Shown: positions 47,362 through 56,423 of the stretch, one piece after another
How the letters are laid out: every line of letters starts with the position of its first letter
How positions within the stretch are numbered: the first letter of the stretch is position 1
Source of the DNA: Fidelibacterota bacterium
GTDB taxonomy: Bacteria > Fidelibacterota > UBA8477 > JABMPR01
Assembly (NCBI GenBank): GCA_021734255.1
Contig: JAIPJM010000009.1
Coordinates: 26,103-90,102, forward strand
Reading direction: 5' to 3'
Length of the DNA stretch: 64,000 bases
Translations under genes and position numbers: made by a program
Notes under the pieces: generated by a model
What the model saw: only the letters and a program-made list of their open reading frames with translations
The model's database searches: none
Told to the model about the DNA's origin: nothing

Positions 47362-48867
47362 TTGTTTAAGAAGATCCTGGTCGCGAATCGTGGTGAAATA
47401 GCCCTCCGGGTGATGCGGACCTGTCGAGAAATGGGGATCCAGTCTATTGCCATCTACTCAGATGCTGATCGAACAGCGCCCCACGTCCTCTTCGCTGATG
47501 AAGCCTATTCAGTGGGTGCCAGCCCCTCGTCTGAGAGTTACCTGAGGTATGAGCGTATCATTGAGATCGCCAAGAACGCTGGTGCAGAGGCCATCCATCC
47601 AGGGTACGGATTTCTATCTGAGAATACAGTCTTTGCTGCTGGGGTCGAAGCAGCAGGCATTACGTTTATTGGACCGCCTGCAAGCGCCATTGAGACCATG
47701 GGTGATAAGACCATGGCGCGTCAGACCATGCTCAAATCAAAGCTGCCCGTCGTCCCTGGCACTGAGCATCCCATTGAAGATGTTAATAAAGCACTGGCAG
47801 TTGCTAAAAAGATCGGTTTCCCCGTACTTATCAAGGCCGCTGGTGGCGGCGGTGGCAAGGGGATGCGTATCGTTGAATCAGAGACTGCCTTTGGCGATGC
47901 AGTAAAAACTGCTCAGCGGGAATCCCAATCAGCTTTTGGTGATAATCGGGTCTATATTGAAAAATATCTGGAAGAACCTCATCATATTGAATTTCAGGTC
48001 CTAGCAGATACCCAGGGTAATATTATCCACCTGAACGAGCGTGAATGTTCCATCCAGCGTCGCTATCAGAAAGTCATTGAAGAGGCACCCTCCCCCTTTC
48101 TGGATCCAGAATTAAGAGAGAAGATGGGCCAGACAGCCGTTGACGTGGCCCGTAGCTGTAATTATCTGGGTGCAGGTACTGTTGAATTCCTCATGGACAA
48201 ACATAAGAATTATTATTTCCTGGAAATGAATACCAGACTCCAGGTCGAGCACCCGATAACAGAGATCGTCACCGGTATTGATCTGGTGGCAGAGCAGATC
48301 AAGATCGCATCTGGACAGGCATTGACTCTCAAACAGGAAAATATCGGCATCACTGGTCATGCTATTGAGTGCCGAATTTATGCAGAGGATGCCTTGAACG
48401 ATTTTCAACCGTCGACCGGGACAATCGGGCTCCTCCAGATCCCGGACGGTCCCGGAACCCGGTTTGATGGCGCTATTCGTCAGGGGATGGAGATCACACC
48501 CTACTATGACCCCCTTCTGGGCAAATTGATCTGCTGGGCAGATACGCGGGAAGCTGCTCTGAACCGCAGTGAGCGGGCACTCAGAGAGTTCTACATTTCC
48601 GGTATTGCCACAACCATCCAGTTCTGCCGTTCAGTGATCAGGCACCCAACATTCAGGAAAGGAACCTATGACACCCATTTCTACGCTCAGCATGGGGATG
48701 AATTGAAGCATTATCAGCTGGTGAAACCGGAGAATGTGATGGAGGTGGCAGGTGGATCATTCTATCATCACAAGGAGCAGCAGAAGAACAAGCTGACAAG
48801 TGGCGATGATACCGTGGATCAAAGATCAAATTGGTTCAGATCGCAACAGGAGAAGACCCATCGATGA
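47362..48867 (+). CDS. accC: Biotin carboxylase subunit (AccC-like, acyl-CoA carboxylase)
   Basis: A 501-residue ATP-grasp biotin carboxylase, which carboxylates biotin on a carrier protein. It opens with FKKILVANRGEIALRVMRTCRE, and shows GYGFLSEN, the glycine-rich AAGGGGGKGMR nucleotide loop (near residues 160-170) and MNTRLQVEHPITE. The TTG start follows the ligA stop without a gap. The last 50 residues run beyond the usual 450 and look unstructured. The biotin carrier gene overlaps the end. With the mutase gene nearby the complex may act on propionyl-CoA rather than acetyl-CoA; no carboxyltransferase gene is in the window. Confidence 0.93.
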   Translation: MFKKILVANRGEIALRVMRTCREMGIQSIAIYSDADRTAPHVLFADEAYSVGASPSSESYLRYERIIEIAKNAGAEAIHPGYGFLSENTVFAAGVEAAGITFIGPPASAIETMGDKTMARQTMLKSKLPVVPGTEHPIEDVNKALAVAKKIGFPVLIKAAGGGGGKGMRIVESETAFGDAVKTAQRESQSAFGDNRVYIEKYLEEPHHIEFQVLADTQGNIIHLNERECSIQRRYQKVIEEAPSPFLDPELREKMGQTAVDVARSCNYLGAGTVEFLMDKHKNYYFLEMNTRLQVEHPITEIVTGIDLVAEQIKIASGQALTLKQENIGITGHAIECRIYAEDALNDFQPSTGTIGLLQIPDGPGTRFDGAIRQGMEITPYYDPLLGKLICWADTREAALNRSERALREFYISGIATTIQFCRSVIRHPTFRKGTYDTHFYAQHGDELKHYQLVKPENVMEVAGGSFYHHKEQQKNKLTSGDDTVDQRSNWFRSQQEKTHR

Positions 48868-49364
48868 AATATGAGATCGGCATCAATGGGAATAGTCTGC
48901 AACTGGATATTCAACGACAGGACAACTTGGTGGTCATCCACTCGGAACTTGGAAAAAGCGTCCTCGATGTGGTTCCATTACAAGAAAATGTATACAGTGT
49001 TATCATGAACAACCACAGCTTTGTTGTCGCTGTTGAGTCAGATATGAGTCAGAGGGTCGTCGTCAATGGAACACCCTTTGACATCTCGCTTTTGGATGCC
49101 ATACACCTGCACTTGAGAGATCTTGGGTGGGAATCCGCCAGCGAAACCAGAACCGGGCAGGTTGTAACTCAGATACCTGGTCTGATCACACAGATATTTC
49201 ATCAGGTCGGAGATGAGGTCGATCAAGATGAACCCCTGCTCCTTATGGAGGCCATGAAAATGGAGAATGAGATCAAAGCTCCCATGTCCGGTGTTATACA
49301 GCGGGTACATGTGAAGCAGGGACAAACCGTTGAAAAGGGAACAATGATCGTCGAGATCGGGTAA
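48864..49364 (+). CDS. Biotin carboxyl carrier protein (biotin/lipoyl attachment domain)
   Basis: A 166-residue protein whose last 75 residues form a biotinyl domain: EAMKMENEIKAP holds the biotin-accepting Lys132, 34 residues from the C-terminus as usual. The first 90 residues resemble the N-terminal region of propionyl- or methylmalonyl-CoA carboxylase carriers. I start it at the ATG at 48864, which overlaps the biotin carboxylase stop (ATGA); the frame opens 11 codons earlier inside that gene. Carboxybiotin here would be passed to an acyl-CoA by a carboxyltransferase encoded elsewhere. Confidence 0.9.
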   Translation: MKYEIGINGNSLQLDIQRQDNLVVIHSELGKSVLDVVPLQENVYSVIMNNHSFVVAVESDMSQRVVVNGTPFDISLLDAIHLHLRDLGWESASETRTGQVVTQIPGLITQIFHQVGDEVDQDEPLLLMEAMKMENEIKAPMSGVIQRVHVKQGQTVEKGTMIVEIG

Positions 49365-49399
49365 CAGATACATGAATTTAAATCTGAAAATGGATAAAT

Positions 49400-50119
49400 A
49401 TGTTAGGTAGAATATTTGGTGCAGGACTTGGCTGGGCGTTTGCAGGACCCATCGGCGGCCTGATCGGCTGGTGGCTCGGTGGCCAAATGGATGGTGGGCA
49501 AACCAAACCGCCCATCTTCAATCAACCGGGCCAGCAAACACGACCCGGTGATTTTGCCGTCGCTCTGCTCGTGCTTGTTGCTGCTGTCATGAAGGCTGAT
49601 GGCAAAGTGGTCAAATCAGAGTTGGATTATGTTAAGCGATTCCTGACCCAGAGTTTTGGCCGTCAGAACACACAGGAGATGCTGGTCCTTCTGAAGAATC
49701 TCCTGGAGCAGGATTACTATATCTATGAAGTGGCGGACCAGATCAATCGCCACATGAAATCTGCCGAAAAACTCCAGCTGCTGCATGTCCTCATGGGAAT
49801 TAGTCAGGCGGATGGTCATGTACACGAAGCAGAAATCGAAGTTATTCGTGAGATCGGCCAACGTCTTGGTATCAACCAGGCGGACGTGGACGCCATCCTG
49901 GCCATTGTCACCAAAGATAATTCAGCCTACTATACGGTTCTGGAAGTGGATCCCTCGGCGACTGATAAAGAAGTGAAGCAGGCATTCCGCGCGATGGCGA
50001 CGCGATTTCACCCTGACAAAGTGCACCATCTCGGTCCTGATTTCCAGAAGATGGCGGATGAAAAATTTAAGGCCATTAATGAGGCCTACCAGGCGATCAA
50101 AGCGGAAAGAGGACTATAG
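49400..50119 (+). CDS. TerB- and J-domain protein (DjlA-like)
   Basis: A 239-residue protein. A glycine-rich N-terminal membrane helix (about 8-28) is followed by a TerB-type helical domain (about 55-160, AVMKADGKVVKSELDYVKRFL and GISQADGHVHEAE). A C-terminal J domain (about 172-238) has the HPD motif in RFHPDKVHHLG. DjlA-like proteins call on DnaK at the membrane. It sits between the biotin carrier and the mutase large subunit, six bases before the latter, although no functional link is known. Confidence 0.88.
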   Translation: MLGRIFGAGLGWAFAGPIGGLIGWWLGGQMDGGQTKPPIFNQPGQQTRPGDFAVALLVLVAAVMKADGKVVKSELDYVKRFLTQSFGRQNTQEMLVLLKNLLEQDYYIYEVADQINRHMKSAEKLQLLHVLMGISQADGHVHEAEIEVIREIGQRLGINQADVDAILAIVTKDNSAYYTVLEVDPSATDKEVKQAFRAMATRFHPDKVHHLGPDFQKMADEKFKAINEAYQAIKAERGL

Positions 50120-50125
50120 GTTTTC

Positions 50126-51628
50126 ATGTCTGGGCCTAAGGAAAAACCAGGTAGTTATCCATTCACTCGGGGTGTCTATCCCGATATGTACCGATCAAAG
50201 AAATGGACCATGCGGCAATATGCTGGGTTCTCCAGCGCTGAAGCTTCGAACACCCGCTATCGCTATCTACTGAGTCAGGGTCAAACTGGTTTATCAGTTG
50301 CTTTTGATCTGCCAACACAGATGGGCTACGATTCTGATCATCACCTGGCTGAGGGTGAGATCGGAAAGGTCGGGGTTCCCATCGATACCCTGGCTGACAT
50401 GGAAGTTCTCTTCAAAGACATTCCACTGGATAAGGTCTCCACTTCGATGACCATCAACTCCACGGCTGCGATCCTCCTGGCCATGTACCAGGTTGTCGCC
50501 GAGAAACAGGGTATCGGTTCAGATAAGATCCGTGGTACCATCCAGAATGATGTACTCAAGGAATATATCGCCCGAGGAACCTATATTTTCCCCCCAGAGG
50601 CCTCCCTGCGATTAATAACTGACATTTTTTCTTACTGTAATGAGCATATTCCCCTTTGGAACACCATCTCGATTTCTGGCTACCACATCAGAGAGGCTGG
50701 CTCCACCGCTGCTCAAGAACTTGCCTATACCTTTGCAAATGGGATCGCCTACGTAGAAGCTGCTCTCAGAGCAGGACTGGATGTGAATAAATTTGGTGCC
50801 AGACTTTCATTCTTCTGGAATGCCCACAATGATCTGTTTGAGGAAATAGCCAAATTCAGGGCTTCCCGTCGAATTTGGGCTAAAATCATGAAAGAGCGCT
50901 TTGGAGCTACGAATCCCAAGGCGATGATGTGCCGATTCCATACTCAGACAGGCGGATCTACCCTGACAGCACAGCAGGTGGACAACAATGTGGCCCGTGT
51001 CACGATCCAGGCCCTGGCTGCTGTTCTGGGTGGCACTCAGTCCCTGCATACCAATGCCAGCGATGAAGCGCTGGCCCTCCCTACCGAGCAGAGCGTTCGT
51101 ACCGCCCTTCGAACACAGCAGATCATCGCTTATGAGAGTGGTGTCTCAGAGTATGTGGATCCCCTGGCTGGGTCCGAAGTTGTGGAAACACTTACTGATT
51201 CACTTGAAAATCAGGTCTTCGAATTGATAGAAAAGGTTGATGAGATCGGCGGAGCAGTTAAAGCGATTGAAACCGGATATTTTCAGAGAGAGATCGGTTT
51301 GAGTGCCTACCAATACCAGAAAGAGATCGAGGAGATGGATCGTACCATCGTGGGTCTGAATCGGTTCACCACTGGTGATTTGCACAAACCGACGATCCTG
51401 GCCCTGGATGCCACTGCCGCTAAACGACAGATGGATCGACTTGATCAGGTCAGATCTGAGAGAGACCAGACTGCAGTCGATCAGGCGCTCCACGATCTTC
51501 AGAAAGCTGCCGGGCATGATTCTGCCAATTTATATCCACACATTCTACAGGCGGTAAGGGTATATGCATCTGTCGGTGAGATCTCTGACACACTACGCTC
51601 TGTATTTGGTGAATACAGCCAATCCTGA
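50126..51628 (+). CDS. Methylmalonyl-CoA mutase, large (catalytic) subunit
   Basis: A 500-residue (R)-methylmalonyl-CoA mutase catalytic domain without the cobalamin-binding part, which must be a separate small subunit. The substrate-recognition region [15 protein letters not shown] contains the Tyr typical of methylmalonyl-CoA enzymes (isobutyryl-CoA mutases carry Phe), and [13 protein letters not shown] holds the carboxylate-binding Arg. The segment [15 protein letters not shown] is also diagnostic. The reaction links succinyl-CoA and methylmalonyl-CoA. Placement after acyl-CoA carboxylase subunits and before birA suggests propionate metabolism; no small subunit or epimerase gene is in the window. 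Confidence 0.93.
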   Translation: MSGPKEKPGSYPFTRGVYPDMYRSKKWTMRQYAGFSSAEASNTRYRYLLSQGQTGLSVAFDLPTQMGYDSDHHLAEGEIGKVGVPIDTLADMEVLFKDIPLDKVSTSMTINSTAAILLAMYQVVAEKQGIGSDKIRGTIQNDVLKEYIARGTYIFPPEASLRLITDIFSYCNEHIPLWNTISISGYHIREAGSTAAQELAYTFANGIAYVEAALRAGLDVNKFGARLSFFWNAHNDLFEEIAKFRASRRIWAKIMKERFGATNPKAMMCRFHTQTGGSTLTAQQVDNNVARVTIQALAAVLGGTQSLHTNASDEALALPTEQSVRTALRTQQIIAYESGVSEYVDPLAGSEVVETLTDSLENQVFELIEKVDEIGGAVKAIETGYFQREIGLSAYQYQKEIEEMDRTIVGLNRFTTGDLHKPTILALDATAAKRQMDRLDQVRSERDQTAVDQALHDLQKAAGHDSANLYPHILQAVRVYASVGEISDTLRSVFGEYSQS

Positions 51629-51648
51629 CCCAGGGATAGCACGCCTAA

Positions 51649-52395
51649 ATGTCTTTTCATCTCCAGCTGGATAGCGTGCTTCACTTCAGATCCGTTGACT
51701 CGACCAATCTGGAAGCTCAACGTCAACGTGAAACATACACCGGGCAAAATGTGCTCTATATCGCTGATGAGCAGACAAAAGGCAAAGGCCAGCATGGCAG
51801 AGCCTGGGAATCTGCTGCGAACCTCGGACTATGGGCGAGTTTGTTCATTTCCAAACCGGGATCCCTAAGGCACGATCTAAGCCTGCTGTCACACTACGTC
51901 GGCGTCATCATCCAGGGAAGCATCTTTCACCTGGGGGAAATTCAGCCCAGTTTGAAGTGGCCCAATGATATCATGCTGGGCTCAAAAAAATGTGGCGGTA
52001 TTCTCACTGAAGTTCAGTGGAGCGGACATGACATTCAGTCTGCTATCATTGGCTTTGGTATCAATCTCAGACATGAGGAAATGGATTTCTCACCAGAACT
52101 CAGACGCTTTTCAACCTCACTTCTTCAGGAGCATGCAGCAATCGACAGGGATGTATTGGCAGAGGAGATCACGACCCGCTTTTTTGAACAGATACATTTA
52201 CTCAATAAGCCTGAAGAGTTGCTAGCTAAATGGAATGCCCAGGCCTGGAAATTGAATGAAGTGGTTCAATGGCAGCAAGGTAACACAGCCGTGACAGGGA
52301 TCTTCCAGGGAGTGACAAGAGAGGGACATGCCCGAATACTGGTAGGTTCAAACATTGAGACCTTTGCCAGCGGTGAGATCCGCTGGATGAACTGA
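51649..52395 (+). CDS. birA: Biotin--[acetyl-CoA-carboxylase] ligase
   Basis: A 248-residue biotin protein ligase that attaches biotin to carrier proteins. The catalytic domain shows DSTNLEAQR, the biotinyl-AMP loop GKGQHGRAW (near 44-52) and KWPNDIMLGSKKCGG (near 103-117). There is no N-terminal DNA-binding domain, so it is a monofunctional ligase that cannot act as the biotin repressor. It lies 20 bases after the mutase gene, with its likely substrate encoded two genes upstream. It meets metF end to end. Confidence 0.93.
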   Translation: MSFHLQLDSVLHFRSVDSTNLEAQRQRETYTGQNVLYIADEQTKGKGQHGRAWESAANLGLWASLFISKPGSLRHDLSLLSHYVGVIIQGSIFHLGEIQPSLKWPNDIMLGSKKCGGILTEVQWSGHDIQSAIIGFGINLRHEEMDFSPELRRFSTSLLQEHAAIDRDVLAEEITTRFFEQIHLLNKPEELLAKWNAQAWKLNEVVQWQQGNTAVTGIFQGVTREGHARILVGSNIETFASGEIRWMN

Positions 52396-53352
52396 TCAGA
52401 AGATCTTTAATTCCTTTATTACTCGCTTCAAGCGCTGAACATCTTTCATAACAAAGAAATGAAGATTCGTCACGCCATGATTCAGAAGTTCCTCACATTG
52501 TCTGATCATGAAATCAATACCGATCTCTGTTCGTTCAGCCGGACCTGAAGCATCTTCGATACCACGGACCAGATCATCCGGAATATTCACAGAAAAAGCT
52601 TTCGGCAGCAAGGATAGCTGCTTCTGATTGGTGAGCAATTTCAATCCAGGAATAATAGGAACCTCGATTCCCTCATTCCGGCAGGCGTCGACAAAATCAA
52701 AGAATTCCTGGTTATCAAAGAACATCTGGGTCACAACATAATCAGCACCCGCTTCAATTTTCTTCTTCAGGTAACGAATATCGGCTGCCTTACTTGGAGA
52801 ATCCGGATGTTTTTCAGGATATCCACCCACACCAATACAAAAGTCTGTCTGTTGGGCATTCAGAATGTCTTCCTGGTAGCGACCTCTGTTCATTTCGGCG
52901 ATCTGCTGTACCAGTTCCAGAGAATGTTCGTTGATGGCTCTTCCAGGGAGTTGTTCCTTATGATACTCAACATCATCTCCACGAACGGCCAAGACATTAT
53001 CGATACCCAGATAACTCAATTCGATGAGCGCATCTTCTGTCTCATTACGATTGAAGCCCCTGCAGAGTAAATGGGGCACTGCTTCAACTTTATAGCGGTA
53101 GCGGATGGCAGCGCAGAGACCGATGGTTCCTGGCCGTTTCCGTTTGATATGCCTTTGAAAAGTTCCTTCGCCAGTATCTGTATAATAAGAATCTGCCGCA
53201 TGGCTGGTCACATCAATGAAGGGTGGATTGAACTCAATGAGCTCATCGATAATAGAATATATATCCTGAGCACTCCGACCCCGTGCAGGCGGAATGATCT
53301 CAAAACTTACAAAGGGATCTTTCGATCGCTCAAGTATCTCACAAATTTTCAT
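52396..53352 (-). CDS. metF: Methylenetetrahydrofolate reductase
   Basis: A 318-residue FAD-dependent reductase that makes 5-methyl-tetrahydrofolate for methionine synthesis or one-carbon metabolism. Visible marks are FVSFEIIPPARGR near residues 14-26, DVTSHAA near 48-54 and GADYVVTQMFFDN near 204-216. The NVLAVRGDD stretch binds the flavin. Length is normal. The stop directly abuts that of birA on the other strand. Confidence 0.94.
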   Translation of the reverse strand: MKICEILERSKDPFVSFEIIPPARGRSAQDIYSIIDELIEFNPPFIDVTSHAADSYYTDTGEGTFQRHIKRKRPGTIGLCAAIRYRYKVEAVPHLLCRGFNRNETEDALIELSYLGIDNVLAVRGDDVEYHKEQLPGRAINEHSLELVQQIAEMNRGRYQEDILNAQQTDFCIGVGGYPEKHPDSPSKAADIRYLKKKIEAGADYVVTQMFFDNQEFFDFVDACRNEGIEVPIIPGLKLLTNQKQLSLLPKAFSVNIPDDLVRGIEDASGPAERTEIGIDFMIRQCEELLNHGVTNLHFFVMKDVQRLKRVIKELKIF

Positions 53353-53406
53353 ATGATATTATAGAAATCTGAGGGAATGAAACTACAGATTTGTAATGCT
53401 GTCTAT

Positions 53407-53787
53407 CTAATGCAGATACTTATCCAGAATTTCTTTTAGACCATTGATGGTATAGGGCTTTGCCAGGTAGTCGCTAAAACCGAACGACTCCAGCCGATTC
53501 ACATCTTCCTTGGAAAATGCACTTACAGCGATCATTGGCGTTTGCGAGTGTCGACTCTCCTGCTTGAGGATTCCCCCAAGATCGATTCCGCTCATTCCTG
53601 GCCCCAGAGCAATATCCAGTAACATGATATCCACGTCGCGGTCCTTCATCATTTCCAGTGCCTGTTCTCCACTTTCGGCAACTATGAACTGACAATTCAA
53701 CTTTTTTAATAAGAGAGACATGTATTTCTTTGAGGCTGGGTCATCTTCCACCACCAGGGCGGTTTTCGGTACTAATTCACTCATCAC
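53407..53787 (-). CDS. Single-domain response regulator
   Basis: A 126-residue receiver domain with no output domain. The phosphoacceptor is the Asp in MLLDIALG (near residue 57), the acidic pair is EDD near 14-16, and the conserved Lys lies in LAKPY near 110. Such stand-alone receivers pass phosphate on or bind partner proteins. It lies 38 bases downstream of the sensor kinase on the same strand, which is its likely partner. Two adjacent ATG codons could each be the start. Confidence 0.92.
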   Translation of the reverse strand: MMSELVPKTALVVEDDPASKKYMSLLLKKLNCQFIVAESGEQALEMMKDRDVDIMLLDIALGPGMSGIDLGGILKQESRHSQTPMIAVSAFSKEDVNRLESFGFSDYLAKPYTINGLKEILDKYLH

Positions 53788-53825
53788 TGTGACGGGGTGC
53801 TCCTAAAAATAGTTCAACTTCCTGC

Positions 53826-56237
53826 TCAGGATAATATAGGTAATTTCAAGTAGAAGGTGTTGCCTTTTTCTTTGCCAGAGCGAATCCCAGCCTGTGCGCC
53901 ATGTGCATCTGCAATTCTTTTCACAATAGCCAGACCGAGACCACTCCCTTGTTTCTTTCTGTTCCCCAATTGAACCCGTCTATGGAACAGTGAATTCTGT
54001 TCCTCCACGGTCAGCGCCTGGCCACGATCTGTGACATAAAATTCAATCTGATCACCACTGGTTTTAAGACCACAGGTTACCTGCTCACCCTTGGGCCCGT
54101 ATCGAAACGCATTACTTAGATAATTCCTGAACACCTCTGAGATGATAGGATTGACCTCTGCTTTGACGCCCTCTTCTACAAGCGGTTTAAGCTCTACCTG
54201 CCTATCTTCGAAGCCACGCGAAAACTCAGCGATCACCGATAACAGCATCTCGCTCAGATCTACGGATTCTCTTTTGATCTCTTCTCCCAACGTTATCCGA
54301 GCCAGTGACGACGTATTTTCAATAATCTTTAATAGTGCATCTGAGCTGTCCTTGATAAGGGCCATTTCCTCGCTCTCGGAATTTTCATCCACCAGGAGGT
54401 CTGCCATACCTGAAATGACACTGGCCGGGTTTTTCAAGTCATGGCTGATGATATCGAGTAACAGCGCTTTCATATCGTTTGACTCACCCAGCTTGATCGA
54501 GAGTTCCCTGTGCATGATCTCAGATTCACGAAGTTTTGTGTCTTCCAGATTGATCTTGATGGCAACAGCGATCTGATCAGAGACAAATCGCATCATCTCA
54601 ATATCTGTCTCGCCAAAGACAGAGTCCTTGGAATAGGATTGAACTGCCATGATCCCGATGGGCTTGCCCTCCACAATCAACGAAGCGCCCAGCCATTGTT
54701 CTGATGGTGTTCCGATCAAATCTATTTTGCCAACGCGATTCAATTCGTAGACCTGCTCCTTACTGTATAGAACGGTTTCCTGATTCTTAAGTGTGTAGGC
54801 TGATAAACCTTTCTCATCTTTTATAGGGGTTGGAGGAGCAGAGTCAAATTCATCCTGATAATAAGGGTAGCTGAATTCATTCGTCTCTTCGTTAAATAGA
54901 GCAACATAAAAGTTTTTAGTATCCAAGACCCGACCAAGGCTTTTATGGATCGATTCGAAAAGTTTTGGCAATTCTTTTTCTGAATTTGTCAGATTAGCGA
55001 TCTCATACATGACTTCTTTCGCGTGTAAAACCTGATTCTGCTCAGTGACATCGTTCAATAATACGATCCCACCCTGTACCATATCCGTACCAGAAACCAG
55101 CGATTCAATATGAGCATCAATGGCCACGTTTTTTCCGTTGAGCGCAACAAAGCCATAGAACTCATCATTCTCTCCATTGAGTGCTTTCTCTATAGCGGGA
55201 AGGAGTCCAGCCACGGCTTCTAACTCGAAGGCATTTTTCCCAGTGTGGGGTGGAAATTCAAACCCAAATAGTGATGCGGTATGACGATTCCAATCGGTGA
55301 ACACGCCATTTTGATCAAAGCGTAGCAAACAGGCGGGCGAGTGATCGAATATCGTCCGGAATTTGAGTCTTGAATCTTCAACATACTTGTAAGCCTGAGC
55401 CAGCTCTTCGCTGGATCTTTGACGATAAAGCGTGATGAGGGCAACCAACAGGGCAATGACGATCGTTACTGTGAGTGCTAATACATCCATCAGACTGGAG
55501 GATTTTCCACCTGATGAACCAGGAGCGATCTGCAATTCCCAGGATTGTCCAAGTAGAATGAAATTATAGCGACTGATAGCGATCGGGTCATTAAAATTAC
55601 CCTCTTCGCCCCTCAAATATACCCGCTTTCCACCCAGGAGTACTTCATAGTTAAAGTTGTGTATGGAATTTCCATAGCACTCATCGATGAGCTGTTCGAT
55701 ACGAAAGACACCATTGACAAAACCGATGATATTGTCTTGTTGAATGACCGGGAAATAGGTGGCAAAGCCCAGGCCACTCTGGATCAAATTTACTGACACG
55801 GTGGACATATCTATTCGATAGAGTTGCGCTCTCTCAAAGGCGGCAACTGCTCTTTTATCGCCGTGCTGTAATAGACTCACACCCAGTGCAGGTAGGTTTT
55901 TGCTCAAGGGAGTTACCCATTGGATCGTTCCATTTGCATCTATCCAATTAATGGCCTGGAATCCCGACAACTCATGCTGAATGAGCAGAGCCTTTGTTCT
56001 GAATTCTGCTTCCGAGAGCATCCGATTTTCCAGGCTTTCCCTGAAGATCTCAAGCCTGGCAATGCGCGTATTTAGAAATTCATACAAGCGTATACCGGCC
56101 TGTTCGGCCATCACATTCGTCTCCACCTGCAGTTTTTCATCCTGCAGATGCATGATGTAATTGATTCCAACACCACCAATGACTGATATCAGCACAAAGA
56201 CGACAATCGGAAGTGAATATCGCTTAAGAAACTTCAT
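53826..56237 (-). CDS. Membrane sensor histidine kinase with CHASE-like, PAS and GAF domains
   Basis: An 803-residue kinase. Two membrane helices (about 9-28 and 250-268) flank a periplasmic CHASE-like domain. In the cytoplasm follow a PAS domain (about 285-390, TIFDHSPACLLRFDQNG), a GAF domain (about 410-560), a HisKA dimerisation domain with the phospho-His in LLDIISHDLKNPAS, and a HATPase domain with the N box FRNYLSNAFRYGP and GSGLGLAIVKRIADAHG. The signal is unknown. No receiver domain is fused; the stand-alone receiver downstream probably takes the phosphate. Confidence 0.9.
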   Translation of the reverse strand: MKFLKRYSLPIVVFVLISVIGGVGINYIMHLQDEKLQVETNVMAEQAGIRLYEFLNTRIARLEIFRESLENRMLSEAEFRTKALLIQHELSGFQAINWIDANGTIQWVTPLSKNLPALGVSLLQHGDKRAVAAFERAQLYRIDMSTVSVNLIQSGLGFATYFPVIQQDNIIGFVNGVFRIEQLIDECYGNSIHNFNYEVLLGGKRVYLRGEEGNFNDPIAISRYNFILLGQSWELQIAPGSSGGKSSSLMDVLALTVTIVIALLVALITLYRQRSSEELAQAYKYVEDSRLKFRTIFDHSPACLLRFDQNGVFTDWNRHTASLFGFEFPPHTGKNAFELEAVAGLLPAIEKALNGENDEFYGFVALNGKNVAIDAHIESLVSGTDMVQGGIVLLNDVTEQNQVLHAKEVMYEIANLTNSEKELPKLFESIHKSLGRVLDTKNFYVALFNEETNEFSYPYYQDEFDSAPPTPIKDEKGLSAYTLKNQETVLYSKEQVYELNRVGKIDLIGTPSEQWLGASLIVEGKPIGIMAVQSYSKDSVFGETDIEMMRFVSDQIAVAIKINLEDTKLRESEIMHRELSIKLGESNDMKALLLDIISHDLKNPASVISGMADLLVDENSESEEMALIKDSSDALLKIIENTSSLARITLGEEIKRESVDLSEMLLSVIAEFSRGFEDRQVELKPLVEEGVKAEVNPIISEVFRNYLSNAFRYGPKGEQVTCGLKTSGDQIEFYVTDRGQALTVEEQNSLFHRRVQLGNRKKQGSGLGLAIVKRIADAHGAQAGIRSGKEKGNTFYLKLPILS

Positions 56238-56367
56238 TATTTTTGTTCATCCAGGTATCAACCACGAGGGTTAATAACGCTAAAAGGTTAATCCTTATCA
56301 AACCACGCTGAAAGTAAAAACACACCATCGTGTGTTCTATAAGGGTTTTCCTAGTTTTATAGCAAGA

Positions 56368-56393
56368 AAAAGGGAGCCCGAAAGCTCCCTTTT
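56368..56393 (-). terminator. Intrinsic terminator after the DUF5916 gene
   Basis: AAAAGGGAGC pairs with GCTCCCTTTT across a six-base loop, followed by T on the minus strand. The 10-base stem is identical to the core of the groES terminator at 19647-19672. Confidence 0.85.
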
Positions 56394-56423
56394 CTGTTAC
56401 TAAGCTAGGTCTATTCGCTTGTT

